From contig NC_083339.1 in assembly GCF_019175385.1 (NCBI RefSeq), forward strand, positions 33,633,637 through 33,697,636: 64,000 nt of DNA, given 5' to 3'. The DNA is from Lycium barbarum (Eukaryota; Streptophyta; Magnoliopsida; Solanales; Solanaceae). Of the stretch, positions 34,231 through 45,148 are shown in pieces. Each line of letters begins with the position of its first letter. Within the stretch, counting starts at the first letter, position 1. A model generated the notes under the pieces. It saw only the letters and a list, made by a program, of their open reading frames with translations. It made no database searches and was not told the origin of the DNA. Made by a program: the position numbers and the translations under genes.

Positions 34231-35963
34231 GCCTCTCGAACAATCAAATTCGTATTTTAACTAGTGGTATGAATATCCGAGGCAGATTTTTCTCGAAGTT
34301 AGGATGTGGCAGATTGTATGTGGTAGGTGGTGCTTGATTTTGGTAGTTTGATATCGGTGCTCGGTAATTTTTATGGTGGATTTTGGTAAGTAGGGGTTGG
34401 TGCTTGATAATTTGGTTGTGGAGCTTGGTAAGTAGGTTCTGGTGTTTGATAATTTGGTTGTGGAGTTTCAAAGGCTGGGGAAGATGCTTGGGAGCTTGCC
34501 TGGGGACTTTGGAAAATAGGTGGTGGTGGCGCTTGTAACTTGGTTGTGCATAGAAAATAGGGGCTGGACTGTATGGCATTGGAAAGTAGTTGTTAGGGGT
34601 GGTGATTGATATATCTCGAGAGGAGAGTGTGATTCCTCTCGTTTCTTAGGTTTAGGGTTGGATGAGTGAGAAACATTTGCCACGTCCTCTTTTTTCTTTT
34701 GAGAGGGCCCCGCGGTGCTATAATGGGCAGACTTGGTGGTCAGACTAGTGATCCTTCCAGATTTGACACTATATTCAATAGCCTCTCCCATTTTGACAAG
34801 TTCAGAAAGCGGCTTTCTGGCCATAGAAAGCATTATGTCATAAAAGCTAGACTCTTGTGATCTAATGGAAATAGAGACCAAATCATCTTCGCTCATGGGC
34901 GGTTGTACTTGGGCAGCTTCAGCCCTCCACCTACTTGCGTATTTGCGGTAGTTATCGGTGGACTTTTGCTTGACCCTCTCCACATAGTATCCGTCTGGCA
35001 CAGTTTCAACATTGAATTGGAACCTTTCCAAGAAGGATTCCACCATATCCTCCCACATAGTCCATCGGCACATATCTTGCGCAATGAACCATTCTGAAGC
35101 TTCCCCAGTCAAGCTTCAGCCAAACAACCTACTGATTAGAACTTTGTTCTTTTTCACCCCAACCAGCTGGTCCCATTAGGATCGTAGGTGAGCCTTGGGA
35201 TTTACTGATCCATTGAACATTTCTAACATGAGCACTTTGAAACCTTGGTCAAGTCTAAATCCGGATGCATTCAAAGATCATCATAGCTTAATCCAGTGGC
35301 TTTCCAGGTGGCCCATGTAAGCCGCTCGACTAGTTCACACACTTTTTGCTCAATCTTTTCATCACGCTTGTCTTGCTCGGCTCTCAATGCCTTCTTCATC
35401 TCCTTAAAGAAGTCCAGTTCAGGGTTTTCTAGGGAGAAGTCATTTTGGGTGACAGTGGTCTAAAATGATACGGTTGGATGTGCGGGGTGATTTTGGGGGA
35501 TATTGGTAGTTCATGTGATGGGTAAGTTAGTAGTGTTTTGACAGATGATGGAATTAGTTTGAGTAGGTACCAGAGCTTGGTATGAGGGTACGGAATGGGT
35601 AGTGCCGGTGATTTGGTTTGTGTTGGTGGGTGGTGGAGTTTGATAAGAGGTACCAATGTGATGCAGTTCAGTAGCATGTGATTCTAGGTGGATGGAATGG
35701 TTCCAATATTATAGGTAGGGAAGTGCACAGGCACATGAGATCTCAGTGATGGGAAAGGCGGCGAAGGCCTGCTTGCTTCAACAGGCGCTTCTTTGGCAGT
35801 ATTGGCCAGTTCAACTTGTTTCATTTTCCTGGAGATCAACAACTTTCTTAAACAGGATAGAGATCACATCCTTGTGGTGTAATGCATCTTTCGGGTCTTG
35901 AGATTCTGAATCCCTCACAATGAATTCATTCTTGTTGCGCTCATATTTCGAACTATCAACCAT
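34231..35963 (-). pseudogene. gag: Ogre/Tat-like gag, broken and 3'-truncated
   Basis: On the minus strand an ATG at 35963 opens MVDSSKYERNKNEFIVRDSE. A Pro/Gln-rich stretch follows with stops and shifts (35680-35430). Then come KKALRAEQDKRDEKIEQKV (near 35380) and the Tat-lineage capsid block: FIAQDMCRWTMWEDM, LERFQFNVETVPDGYY, KQKSTDNYRKYASRWRAEAA and VQPPMSEDDL, with EAIEYSVKSGRI after it. The C-terminal part is rich in Tyr/Gln/Pro and ends with HPNFEKNLPRIFIPL near 34270 and a short LFERL remnant near 34240, at the junction with the plus-strand pol. The longest clean frame is 35112-34468. The identification rests on recall of this lineage's gag pattern. Confidence 0.75.
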
Positions 35964-36669
35964 TTTCTCTTTTCCTTTAGTCTATTCAAAAAGAGATGCT
36001 GCCAAATTTTCTCTTTTTAATCAACCCTCTTTTTAAGAAAAGAAAAACTCAAAGGAATATAATAGTAGTACGTTAGGTGATAATAATCAATGCAAGATAA
36101 TCGCACATAATTTGCAAGTGACACATATAATCACAGAAAATCATGCATTCAATCTAAACATTCAATTGACCCCCCATTCCGAGGGTTTTGGGTTTCTGGG
36201 GATTTTAGCTTTGTTTGTTTTTAGTTGGGGAGTCTATGGTTGCCTGGCTCTCATAACATCGTTGGTAGTTGAATGCACTGCTCTGGAGCGATTTTTTCGA
36301 TGTCCTTTTGCAGGGGAGAAAAGAGGAGATATAAATTTTATATAATATAGGGACAGAGTCTAACTGAGATTGCCTACATATCCTGCTGTGGGAAATCAGG
36401 CACTTCTATAATTCTATTTACATGGAAATATATCCCTTAAAATCGTTTTAACCCAAAAGGTTCCTCAGTCCAGGCCCGGTAAGGGCTTTTTACATATCCC
36501 CCTAGGGACACCAGGTCGGACGTAGTTTTTTTACACATAAATATGAAGGGATAACATTTGACTTAAAGAAAAATAAGGACGCCTAAATCCTCCCAAAAGA
36601 TGACTTCTCCCTGAAGACATGGCGGGTTATCGCCCTTACAACCACGTATTTAGCCGGTGGCCTTCTTTC
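35964..36669 (-). other. Intergenic stretch of the Ogre-like element before gag
   Basis: About 0.7 kb between the middle ORF and gag. On the plus strand it has TTGCCTACATATCCTGCTGT and GGTTCCTCAGTCCAGGCCCG, phrases I associate with untranslated parts of these elements. The plus-strand ORF 36112-36345 has no domain. No promoter element can be claimed. Confidence 0.4.
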
Positions 36670-37679
36670 TTACCAACAAGGAGAGAGTACCACCCAGATC
36701 TCCCCAGCGTGGATCAAATGCTCTAGTTCAAACTTAAAGGCATCATATTCTTCGATGTCGTGCCTAGGTGCTCTAGAGTGAAACAAACAGTTTCTTTTTC
36801 TGTTTGGCCTATTAGGCGGCGGTTTCCAAGCAGTCCTAATAGGGCAAATTTTCCCAGTACTTGCTAATTTTTGGAAGATACTTGCATATGAATCTTCAAA
36901 GATAGTGACGTCGTAGCGCCAAATCTGCGTATCCACAGTAATACCTTCACTAGGGAAAATCGAGTCATGCACCAACAATGAGTGTGGTCCCCACATAGGG
37001 CAGACAGTTCCATTATCGATCAGTCTCACAATTCTATTTTTGAGGGCTATGTGATCTTTAGAGGTTTGACCAGGTTGATTCTTGTGAAATGGGCATCTCC
37101 TGTGAGCGTAGATTAGAGCACACGGCGGGAGTCTTTCACTGATGAGATATGTGACCCCTACGGCTTTCATTGCATCATAGATTTCCGAGCATTGTATGGG
37201 CTTTGGTGTAACTCGAAAAGGGCAATAATGAACTTTGAGGGTGACCGCCCACCATTGGTGATTGTGCACGAGTCAGTGCTTGAGGAGTCTCATAATTCTT
37301 AGTAATAGTGGCAGAGGTAGTGGTTGTTGCCTTTTTGGATGGCTTAATTTTCTCTTCCTCATAGGGCTCAGACTCTTCCTTGGGTGTCTCAATTTCTTCC
37401 TCAGGCGTTTCAGACTTCTTTATGAGAGGCACGTAACTTTTCACCATTCTTTTGACCTCGTACGAGTGATTCTGATTGTAGGGCTCAACTTCTGTGGTTC
37501 CCCACGAGGGATTTCCCTCTAAATCCAAGATTTGGTAGGCTTCCTTGATCTTCTCCTTGACCAGGTTGATCTATCTCTCCAACATATTGACCTTATCTCG
37601 AAGCGAATCCTCGCTTTCTTCCTCACTGACAAGGTCGACAACTAGTGTAGTGGCACTTTGCCTATCTTGAACATCCATG
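36670..37679 (-). pseudogene. Middle ORF of the Ogre-like element with two gag-C-terminus-like Cys/His motifs
   Basis: An ATG at about 37679 opens MDVQDRQSATTLVVDLVSEE. The first 37 or so codons are followed by a TAG, then a Glu/Lys-rich segment (SETPEEEIETPKEESEPYEE) and, after a frameshift near 37230, a run to about 36670. The latter holds two similar units, CPFHKNQPGQTSKDHIALKN with RIVRLIDNG after it, and CLFHSRAPRHDIEEYDAF with ELEHLIHAGEI after it. These resemble the C-x2-H...C-type motif near the end of Tat/Ogre gag, with the second Cys altered in both. In the element it lies between ORF1 and gag, an unexpected place. It may be a duplicated gag tail, a real extra ORF or a rearrangement. 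Confidence 0.5.
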
Positions 37680-38073
37680 GTAGCAAGTCAACCTTTTTAA
37701 AAGAGGCAAATGGTTTAGCTAAGTGGGATATATTTGGGAGGTGATGCTTTTTGACAATTTTGAGTGTTTTTTTATGCATTTATTTAGGCGGCAACCGGAA
37801 TGTTGAATCAATCATATCTAGACTGAATGTATGAAAGAACATAAGAATGTAATCACACAATCGCATCATCATATAATCGAAATAAAAGGAACTACTCGTA
37901 TCTAATGACCTTTTTGCACCAAGGCCTTTCTAATCGTTTAAAACATCATTGTGCCAATTATGTCAAACCATTTCCCCCATAATCATAATTTCATTAATAA
38001 TAATAATATTTACCGAAGGGTTACAAAAGATGATCAAGCTGACAAAGGGCTATAAATATGCAATAAAAATGAA
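37680..38073 (-). other. Spacer between the middle ORF and ORF1 of the Ogre-like element
   Basis: About 0.4 kb, AT-rich, with ATAATAATAATAT near 37995. No coding sequence or defined signal is seen. Confidence 0.4.
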
Positions 38074-39401
38074 TCAGCAAAAGTGGCCTCTAGTGGAAGA
38101 TGACAATCCTCTATGGGTCTGAGCCCTCTTGGCCCTTCGAAGGGCAGTCTGAATCCGAAGGTGAGTCGATGTCAGCAATGATCCCAACCAATACCCTTTC
38201 TCCCTAAATGCCAGTGGTGCGGTCTCATTCATTGCTTCATTCATCCGAGCATCAAGATCTTCCAAGCACTTATGGGTAATTTCCAACTCTTAGGTCAAAC
38301 TGGCTATGGTGGCTTTGTCATGCTCTATTTTCTCCAAGTATTTGCCATCCCTATCATCAGCTTGCCTTGGGAATAGATGCATCTTAAACAAGGCTTTAGA
38401 ATCCTTGTCTTGAACACAATAGTAGAGGATGGGTCCGGGAGCCAGGGGTGCCTTGTAAATGTGCTCTCAACCAATCCTTGTAATCCTCATCACATCCAGG
38501 ATGAAATCTATCTTGGGCAATGGTCTCTGGACCCCATATCAATCTACTATTCCACTCTGGGATGATCTCTCCAACATCTCGGATTTTGTCCTCCTCATAG
38601 TCAATCACATACCAACCCATGTTCCCCACTTGGTGTATTTCTTGTTTCCTTCCAAGCTGTCTTAAGACTCTAGAAGGTGCATAAGAGCGAATCCCTGAAT
38701 CCCTATGAGCGGAAATAAAGGGCACAACTTGGTCGGATATGAATTCTAGAAACATCTATTGTATGCTATCTTCCCTAAGTCTCAAAAAGATGAAGGCCCA
38801 CCCCTTTTTGGTTTGGTTTCCAAAATTCAGACAATAGGACTTACGATCATCCTTATTTTGGTTACTTATGACTTGAGGACACCTCAAATTTGTGCAAATG
38901 TTTGATAATCCACCATTGTGGCAACAAATTACATCCTTGGAAGTACCTATGTTGGTTTCGTCATTGTCCTAGGGCTTGGTACATGTCGGAAAGGATGATG
39001 GGGACCAAGTCAAAGTATTTGGTGTCTCCATTTGTTGTTATTCTATAAAAGATGGCATGAGTGACTGAAATGACACGTGTGTCAATGGAGAGGTGTATGT
39101 TTCGGGGAAAGACCATGATTCCCAACAATCATATGGCAAAGGCTAAGGGTCGGGTGCTTCAATTTTATAGGTTTGGATTCTATGGAGTAATCTATGAATA
39201 CTTCTTTGGTTCCAAAATGACAATAAAAATCCCTAAAGGCTACAGGTTGTCCAAAGATCCATTTGGCGTTGGCTAGGGAGAGTAGCTTCATGATTTTAGC
39301 AAGGGTGGGTTTGTTTTGGACCAAGAGGTTTTGATCGGGTTTTCTTCTCCTTCTTATATGAGTCCAATTATTGTCTACGCAATCTCGGATCTCCCCCAAA
39401 G

Positions 39402-41761
39402 TGTTACACCCCGTATCTTAGAACTAAGGTTACACTCATGTCAATAGATCTTTAGTGGAAAAACTGAAGGTTTGAACGTTTTGCGAAAATGGTTGATAGG
39501 CCTACTTTGGGCAGCCATAAATCCTTGATTAGTTGGGAATTTGGGAAAGTACCCTTAATGAAAGTGGTAGTATGTAGAAATACCTTTCTAACGATATATG
39601 GACCAGGCCAATGAGAGATCGGAGTAAGGAGATATGATCGTCTCAATATGTCTAATAGTAAGACACTTAAAATTCTATAGAATCGGCTAAGTTTTCGATA
39701 CGTTTGCCTTACGATCAAATTTCGTGAAAATCCGTTGGGAATTTTAGAAAACTTAAATCATGAAAGTTGTATCTGTTTGAAATAGCTTTCCAATAGTATA
39801 TTGTGCAGCCCAAACAAAGCTCTGTACAAGAAGTTATGACCATTTTACCGAACACTACATAGAACTGACACACGTCGCTTTTCAGGGCGCGTGAGGGCGC
39901 GTGCGATGGCCCCGCGTCGCAGGCCGATCGTACAAATCTGAGTATCGACCTGCAGAATGTCGTGCGATGCATGTGCGTCGCGGACCCATCGCATAACAAG
40001 TCGGGTTTCGGGTTAAAAGTCGGGATTTCGCGTTTTAAGTTATATTTAACCTTGGGATTTATTTTCGTAACACCCCTAGTCACGAAAGATTACCCTAAAG
40101 TCAGGGAGAACAAGTCCCAAGCCTCAACAACCCTACAAGGTAAGTTTTATCATGATTCTAGATTGAATTCAAGTCCCTAATCTCTTTCTAACTTGAGTAA
40201 ACCCTTCTAATCAATAGAGTTGTGAGTGGAACATTATTGTTGGGTGTGGAAACCCTAGAATCAAGAGGATTTAACGTCAAAAAGGTAATGCTTCAACACT
40301 CTAATCATTCATAATAGTGAATTGATGAGTTCTTGGGAGAATAGTAAATGGGTTTAGTAAAGAGAATTACACGAACTATAATAGGGTTTTGAATTGTTGA
40401 CTTGAGATTGTTATAATGATATGGGTAATGGAGAATGATGTTAATTACATATAATTGAGATTGTAGAATCACCTAGAAGTAATAGAATGGGAATTGGGTG
40501 AAGAAACACCATTAATGGAGATTGCGGAGCTTTATGCCCACTAAGTGTTTGATAAAATGCTTAGATAACCAAAGCATGAATATTATTGCTAATATAAAAT
40601 TCCTTTGACTTGTATTGATATAGATCAAAGTTGAAAGGGTTGACGAACATTGTATTACGCTCAAAGGCTGGGATTAAGGTATGTGAGGCTAACTATCTAC
40701 GTTAGGGAATATTCATGATTCTCCCTACGCCTCATTCTTCATACTTGTCAGCAATTTGACTCAGAATATAGTTTAGCCCTAGTTTCATGATATGATATAG
40801 AACTGTTATCTTCTCGGGTTGCAGTTACAGAATTTGTTCATGGTTGTCACATTGAACGTCATGAACTCAGCCCGTAATCTTTATAGACTTATGCATTGTT
40901 ATCACATGAGTCTCAGTCAGTGTATAACCCGTTATTTGCATGAGTCCCATAATCAGAAACAATTATCATGCTATCAGCTATAGCCAGTCTCAGTCTTGTA
41001 AATTGTTAATGTTGAACACCTGTATCTGTATTTTTGGGCCCTAGGCCACAGTTTATGCATACGTATTGCTTGGGCCTGAGGCCATAGTTTTTGTGCACAT
41101 TATTTGGGCCCTAGGCCACAGTTATATTTACAGTTTTACAGGTGATCCTTCATCCAGAACAGGGAGTACTTCAGCTTCTTGCTTTCCTGTTTAGTTCAGT
41201 TTCAATTTCAGTTCCAGTGCTTTATTGCTTCAGTTGCTTTACATACCAGTACAATTCAAATGTACTGATGTCCCTTTTTATTGTTTGGGGGCCTGCATCT
41301 CGCGATGCAGGTAACGACATACAGGTTGACGATCTAGCTACTTAGGAGTGTTCGTATCAGCTACTGTGGTGAGCCCCAGTTTCCTTCGGGGCGATATCAG
41401 TCATGCAGTTCTCATATCTTTCTAGACAATTACCTTTTTGTATTCATTAGAGGCTACATAGACACAGTTCAGACAGTCAGATATTTGTTATGTTAGCCCC
41501 TTAGACAGTTATACTCAATCGTTCAGTTGTTTTGGTTTAGCCATGTTGGCTACTATCAGATATGTTCAGATTGTCTAAGTATTTCCGCATTATGACATTT
41601 CAGTCAGACGTTTATTTAATCAGCATGTGCTAGTTTTATTTTATAAATTAGTTATGTTTTGGTATCACATGTTGATTCAGCCAGCCAGTTGGTTCGCTCG
41701 GTCACATGCAGTCAGGCACCGGGTGTCGTGTTACGTCCAGGCCCAGGTTCGGGGCGTGACA
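39402..41761 (+). mobile_element. Solo LTR with target duplication CAAAG, inside Ogre ORF1
   Basis: It starts TGTTACACCCCGTATCTTAG and ends TTCGGGGCGTGACA, 2360 bases. CAAAG occurs at 39397-39401 and 41762-41766. Removing the LTR and one CAAAG restores the flanking ORF1 reading frame across the site, so this is independent support for both boundaries. Inside, near 39880-39980, are GC-rich words (GGGCGCGTGCGATGG, GTGCGTCGCGGACC), and TTTGGGCC/CTAGGCCACAG phrases repeat at 41035-41120. A remnant of the 3' LTR box, GTGTCGTGTTACGTCCAG, is seen at 41722. Confidence 0.9.
41035..41125. repeat. Short direct repeat TTGGGCCC(T/C)AGGCCACAG, three copies
   Basis: Copies near 41033, 41070 and 41104 (TTTGGGCCCTAGGCCACAGT, TTGGGCCTGAGGCCATAGT and again the first) with about 35-base spacing, in the solo LTR at 39402-41761. 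Confidence 0.8.
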
Positions 41762-41993
41762 CAAAGTCGGGATCATTTTTGTGTCACCAAGTCTGAACAC
41801 CGTTATATCACAGTCCCAATATCCGGTGAATACTTCAATCAACTCCCTATAATCCTTCATAGTCATTAGGGAATGCAAATGTCCTAAGTAGTTAGTGGCC
41901 TTCTTTTGTGGTGCGGTATCGAACCCACCCCACTATATCTTGAACATTTTGGGAGCTTTAAGGACCATGTCAAATTTTAGGTTGGACGACATC

Positions 41994-42153
41994 TATAAAA
42001 TAGAACACGGTTAATCCCCAACCCCCCCCCCCCCCCCCCCCCGCCAAATGTTAATGGTTCAAGTACATAAGGCACAATCATGTTTCCAATTAGCACATAA
42101 TTGGATGCGAGGTCTTCGGGTCATAGACCTTCTTGACACAAGGGTAGTCTTCT
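41994..42153 (-). mobile_element. Leader of the Ogre-like element, ORF1-proximal part
   Basis: Sequence just upstream of the ORF1 ATG. It includes a C-tract of about 18 bases at 42023-42042 and ends at CTTCT (42149-42153), the left flank of the large nested LTR. The leader resumes at 61516 with CTTTT. Confidence 0.65.
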
Positions 42154-45085
42154 TGTAACGACCCATTTGATCGTTTAAGGTATATTACCTTTTCTTTCCC
42201 AAAATACCCTTCTTGTAGTCTCTTTTTTGTATTATGACTTACGGGGATGGGTGGCACGATTTCCGAGGCAATTGGGCGGGTTTCGGTTAGTTTTGAGAAT
42301 TTTTGAGATTTCTAAGTTAAAGAAGTGAAAAGAGTGGACCAAAGTCAACATTGGGGGTATTCTTATCATTTTTGAAGTTTCGTTGATTCCATTAAGTCCT
42401 GAACGTGATTTATGACTTAATTGACTATTTGGTTAGGGTCCCGAGGCGTCCTTTTGTGTTTCGAGTCATTGGTTGGAAGTGTTAGTTTTAGTTGGGTTGG
42501 AGTTGACTTGGGTCAACACTGGGTCAAGATGACCTCTTCTGGAAAATCCGAGTGCGCGAGTGAGTTTGTAGCGTATTTTATGATAAGTCTTCATATTTGG
42601 TTTGTATCCGAGAGCTTCGAGTGTCGGATCGAAATATAGGAACTTGCTTATTTTTTGGTTTCTGGTTTGGCTACTTTTGCGAGAGAAATCTCGGATTTGC
42701 GAGCCACGCATTTGCATGGATTGTTCCTCATTTGCGAACTGGGCCTAGCTAGCCTTGGTCCTCATTTGCGAAGCTGGGGTGGCCTGCATCTGCGGATGAT
42801 TTTTCGCATCTGCTTGGTGGGCTGGTCAGGTGGGGGTCCGCTTTTGCGAGTTGGGCCTCGCTTTTGCGAGTCTCGCATTTGCGCGCTAATGCTCGATTTC
42901 ACTGGGCAGATTATCAAAAGCCCTATTTCGACTTGGACATTTCATTTTCACAATTTGGGAGTTTGGGAGCTCAGTATAAGACGATTTTGAAGGGTTTTCA
43001 AGAATCTTCATTTGGGTAAGTTTCTCACCACCCTATTATGATTATATCTTCGATTATTAAGAGATTTCATACTAGAGGTCATGATTTAGGATGAGGGTTT
43101 TATGGGTTATGAACCCTAAGTTGGAAATAGGGTTATCCCTAATTAATCATTATTGTTTTGATTAAATTTCCTAGTATTAAGTTGTTTAAGCTTAGGATAT
43201 CTCCAACATAAATTTCCCCTTAAATCCGGGTTTTCAAATAATTTGATTCATGGGTTTTGACACAAGTTGGGGTTTAAAAAATTCATGAAATTGGAGACTC
43301 ATTTGGAGTTAGAATTCCATGAAACTTAGGGTTATGACTATTTAGATTATGGGAATCATGTTTCTAATTTTAAATTTCATTTATGCCCTTGTGGGATAGG
43401 GGTCAATGCAACAATGATAGTATCTCAACCATACACGCATGCTAAATTCTATTTTCGCCCAATTGTCATGGCCTGCAGGGGACCTATAGTGTCCATGTAC
43501 CACTCGCTCTGGAACTGAACTCGGATCACGAGCTCATAACTAGGCCACATCCTCACCCCCTGTTAAATGTGCCTTATTTTTTTATCTTATCACAATATGC
43601 ATCTCAACATATTTCCAGTCCAACATTCAATATGGAATATACTCAGTCAATAAACTCAATGTCAATAAATGCAAGGCATTGTGCCACAGGTCATAACAGG
43701 ACTCAGATAATCAACTCAACACAGCATGAATATGCAACCATCTCAATCAATAAGAAGAGTATATTGTTGGCACCCAATTTTTGCCCTCCAAAAATTCAAA
43801 TTAACTAGTCAAGCTTCTTGAATCGCAAACAGAATAAAATAATTATTCAAAAGAATCAAAAAATACTTTCTAAGCTAGCTTCAGCATTATTTTGCCATTT
43901 TTCATCTGGAAAAATAACCTGATATATATTATGTATATTTTATTTGTAATTTTAAGTATTGATAAAGTCTATGTTATCGATTGATGACAAAAACGAGTAT
44001 TTTTAATCAATTCACGACTTAATTACTATAATTAATCGATTTTCGTAGATAATTATTTTACTTTGTTAGAGTTAAGAAGCTTGATTAAATAATTGATTAA
44101 ATGGCTCGTCTTAAACCCATTTCAAACCGGTTTAAATTGGTCATTTTATTAACAAAAGGGCTATGTTTTAAATCCATTTTTTTAACCACTATTACTAGCT
44201 TCCAAGATCAGCCCCTCCCCTATTTTATTCTTAGCCCAGATAATCTAAACCGAACGACCAGCCCAAAATTTAAGCCGACCCGGCCCAATTCATTTTCAAA
44301 GGGAAAACCCCATTTCCCCATTTCTTTTTTTTTCTATAGGAAACAACAAACACAGAGCCTTAAGCTCCACAGCAACCAAACGATCCCCTATATCGAACCT
44401 AGCTGTCTCCGACCCTGTTATGGAAAAGATTCTCACGTGTTTCCCTCCCCCAGAGCTTGCTTCACCATTTTGGAAAAAGGAGTTAATTGTTCTTGTCTTC
44501 TTCCTTCAGAAAATTGAATCAAACAAACGGTAACATACTCCTTTTCATTTTATTCTTTTCGATTTTTTGCTTGACTTCCCAAGGAAGATTCGGATTTCAA
44601 AAGTTTTTAAATAATTTTCGGACTCAAAAAGTGTCCCACATCGATTCCAAACGGAGGAGACCTAGCTTTTGGGGTTCTACATTTCTTCTTTATCAGACAA
44701 GTTTGAACAACCGAAAGTTCTAAAATTCTGATTACTCGGCTCTAAACAAGAAATTTTCTCTTATAAGCCTAGTTCTTGAATTATTGTCGCGTTGGTTCGA
44801 AGGTGATTCGCAGCTCTTGTCGCCCCCGTCGCTGCTCAACAAAAAGGTAATATTCATCCCTTCTAAGTTCTGCTTTTAAGTACTTAATTAATGATTAGTG
44901 TTTATTTCTGTTTTCTTGTTTTTGTTGAATTCTTGTTTGTGTGAAGTCCTTTATGTTCCAGCAGCTCCCTTTCATGAACTTTGTCTTAAACAACTGTTAT
45001 GAGATATATTAGTTTATTTGTCGAGTTTACTGCTTTCAAGATTGTGACTTAAGTTGGTAGGTTTTTTGGTATGTTAGCGAAATCT

Positions 45086-45148
45086 AGGGCAGCCCGGTGC
45101 ACTAAGCTCCCGCTATGCGCGGGGTCCGGGGAAGGGCTAGACCACAAC
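45086..45148. mobile_element. SINE tail fragment
   Basis: AGGGCAGCCCGGTGCACTAA followed by GCTCCCGCTATGCGCGGGGT and CCGGGGAAGGGC is a phrase I recognise from a widespread tRNA-derived plant SINE. Only about 63 bases remain. The tRNA-related head with its RNA polymerase III boxes is absent, and the sequence returns to LTR text at ACAACAAAATCC. Recognition is from memory, not from a search. Confidence 0.55.

Larger units (their letters stand above)
38074..41993 (-). pseudogene. ORF1 of the Ogre-like element (DUF7745-like), split by a solo LTR
   Basis: An ATG at 41993 opens a minus-strand frame with YLGHLHSLMTMKDYRELIEV and FRLGDTKMIPTL. The frame is interrupted by the solo LTR at 39402-41761 and resumes in frame at GEIRDCVDNNWTHIRRRRKP (39396). 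The rest gives LANAKWIFGQPVAFRD, then SYAPSRVLRQLGRKQEI, WNSRLIWGPETIAQDRFHPG and YKDWLRAHLQG, and finally a charged helical tail ending near 38074. The layout matches the large ORF upstream of gag in Ogre elements, which databases often label DUF7745 in Solanaceae. That label is from memory. Without the insertion it spans about 518 codons. There are stops (one near 38290) and shifts. Function is unknown. Confidence 0.65.

Noticed and set aside
44101..44517. 138-codon plus-strand ORF
   Set aside because: It is inside the Ogre solo LTR, which has non-coding character. No domain, and Pro/Ser/Phe-rich text.
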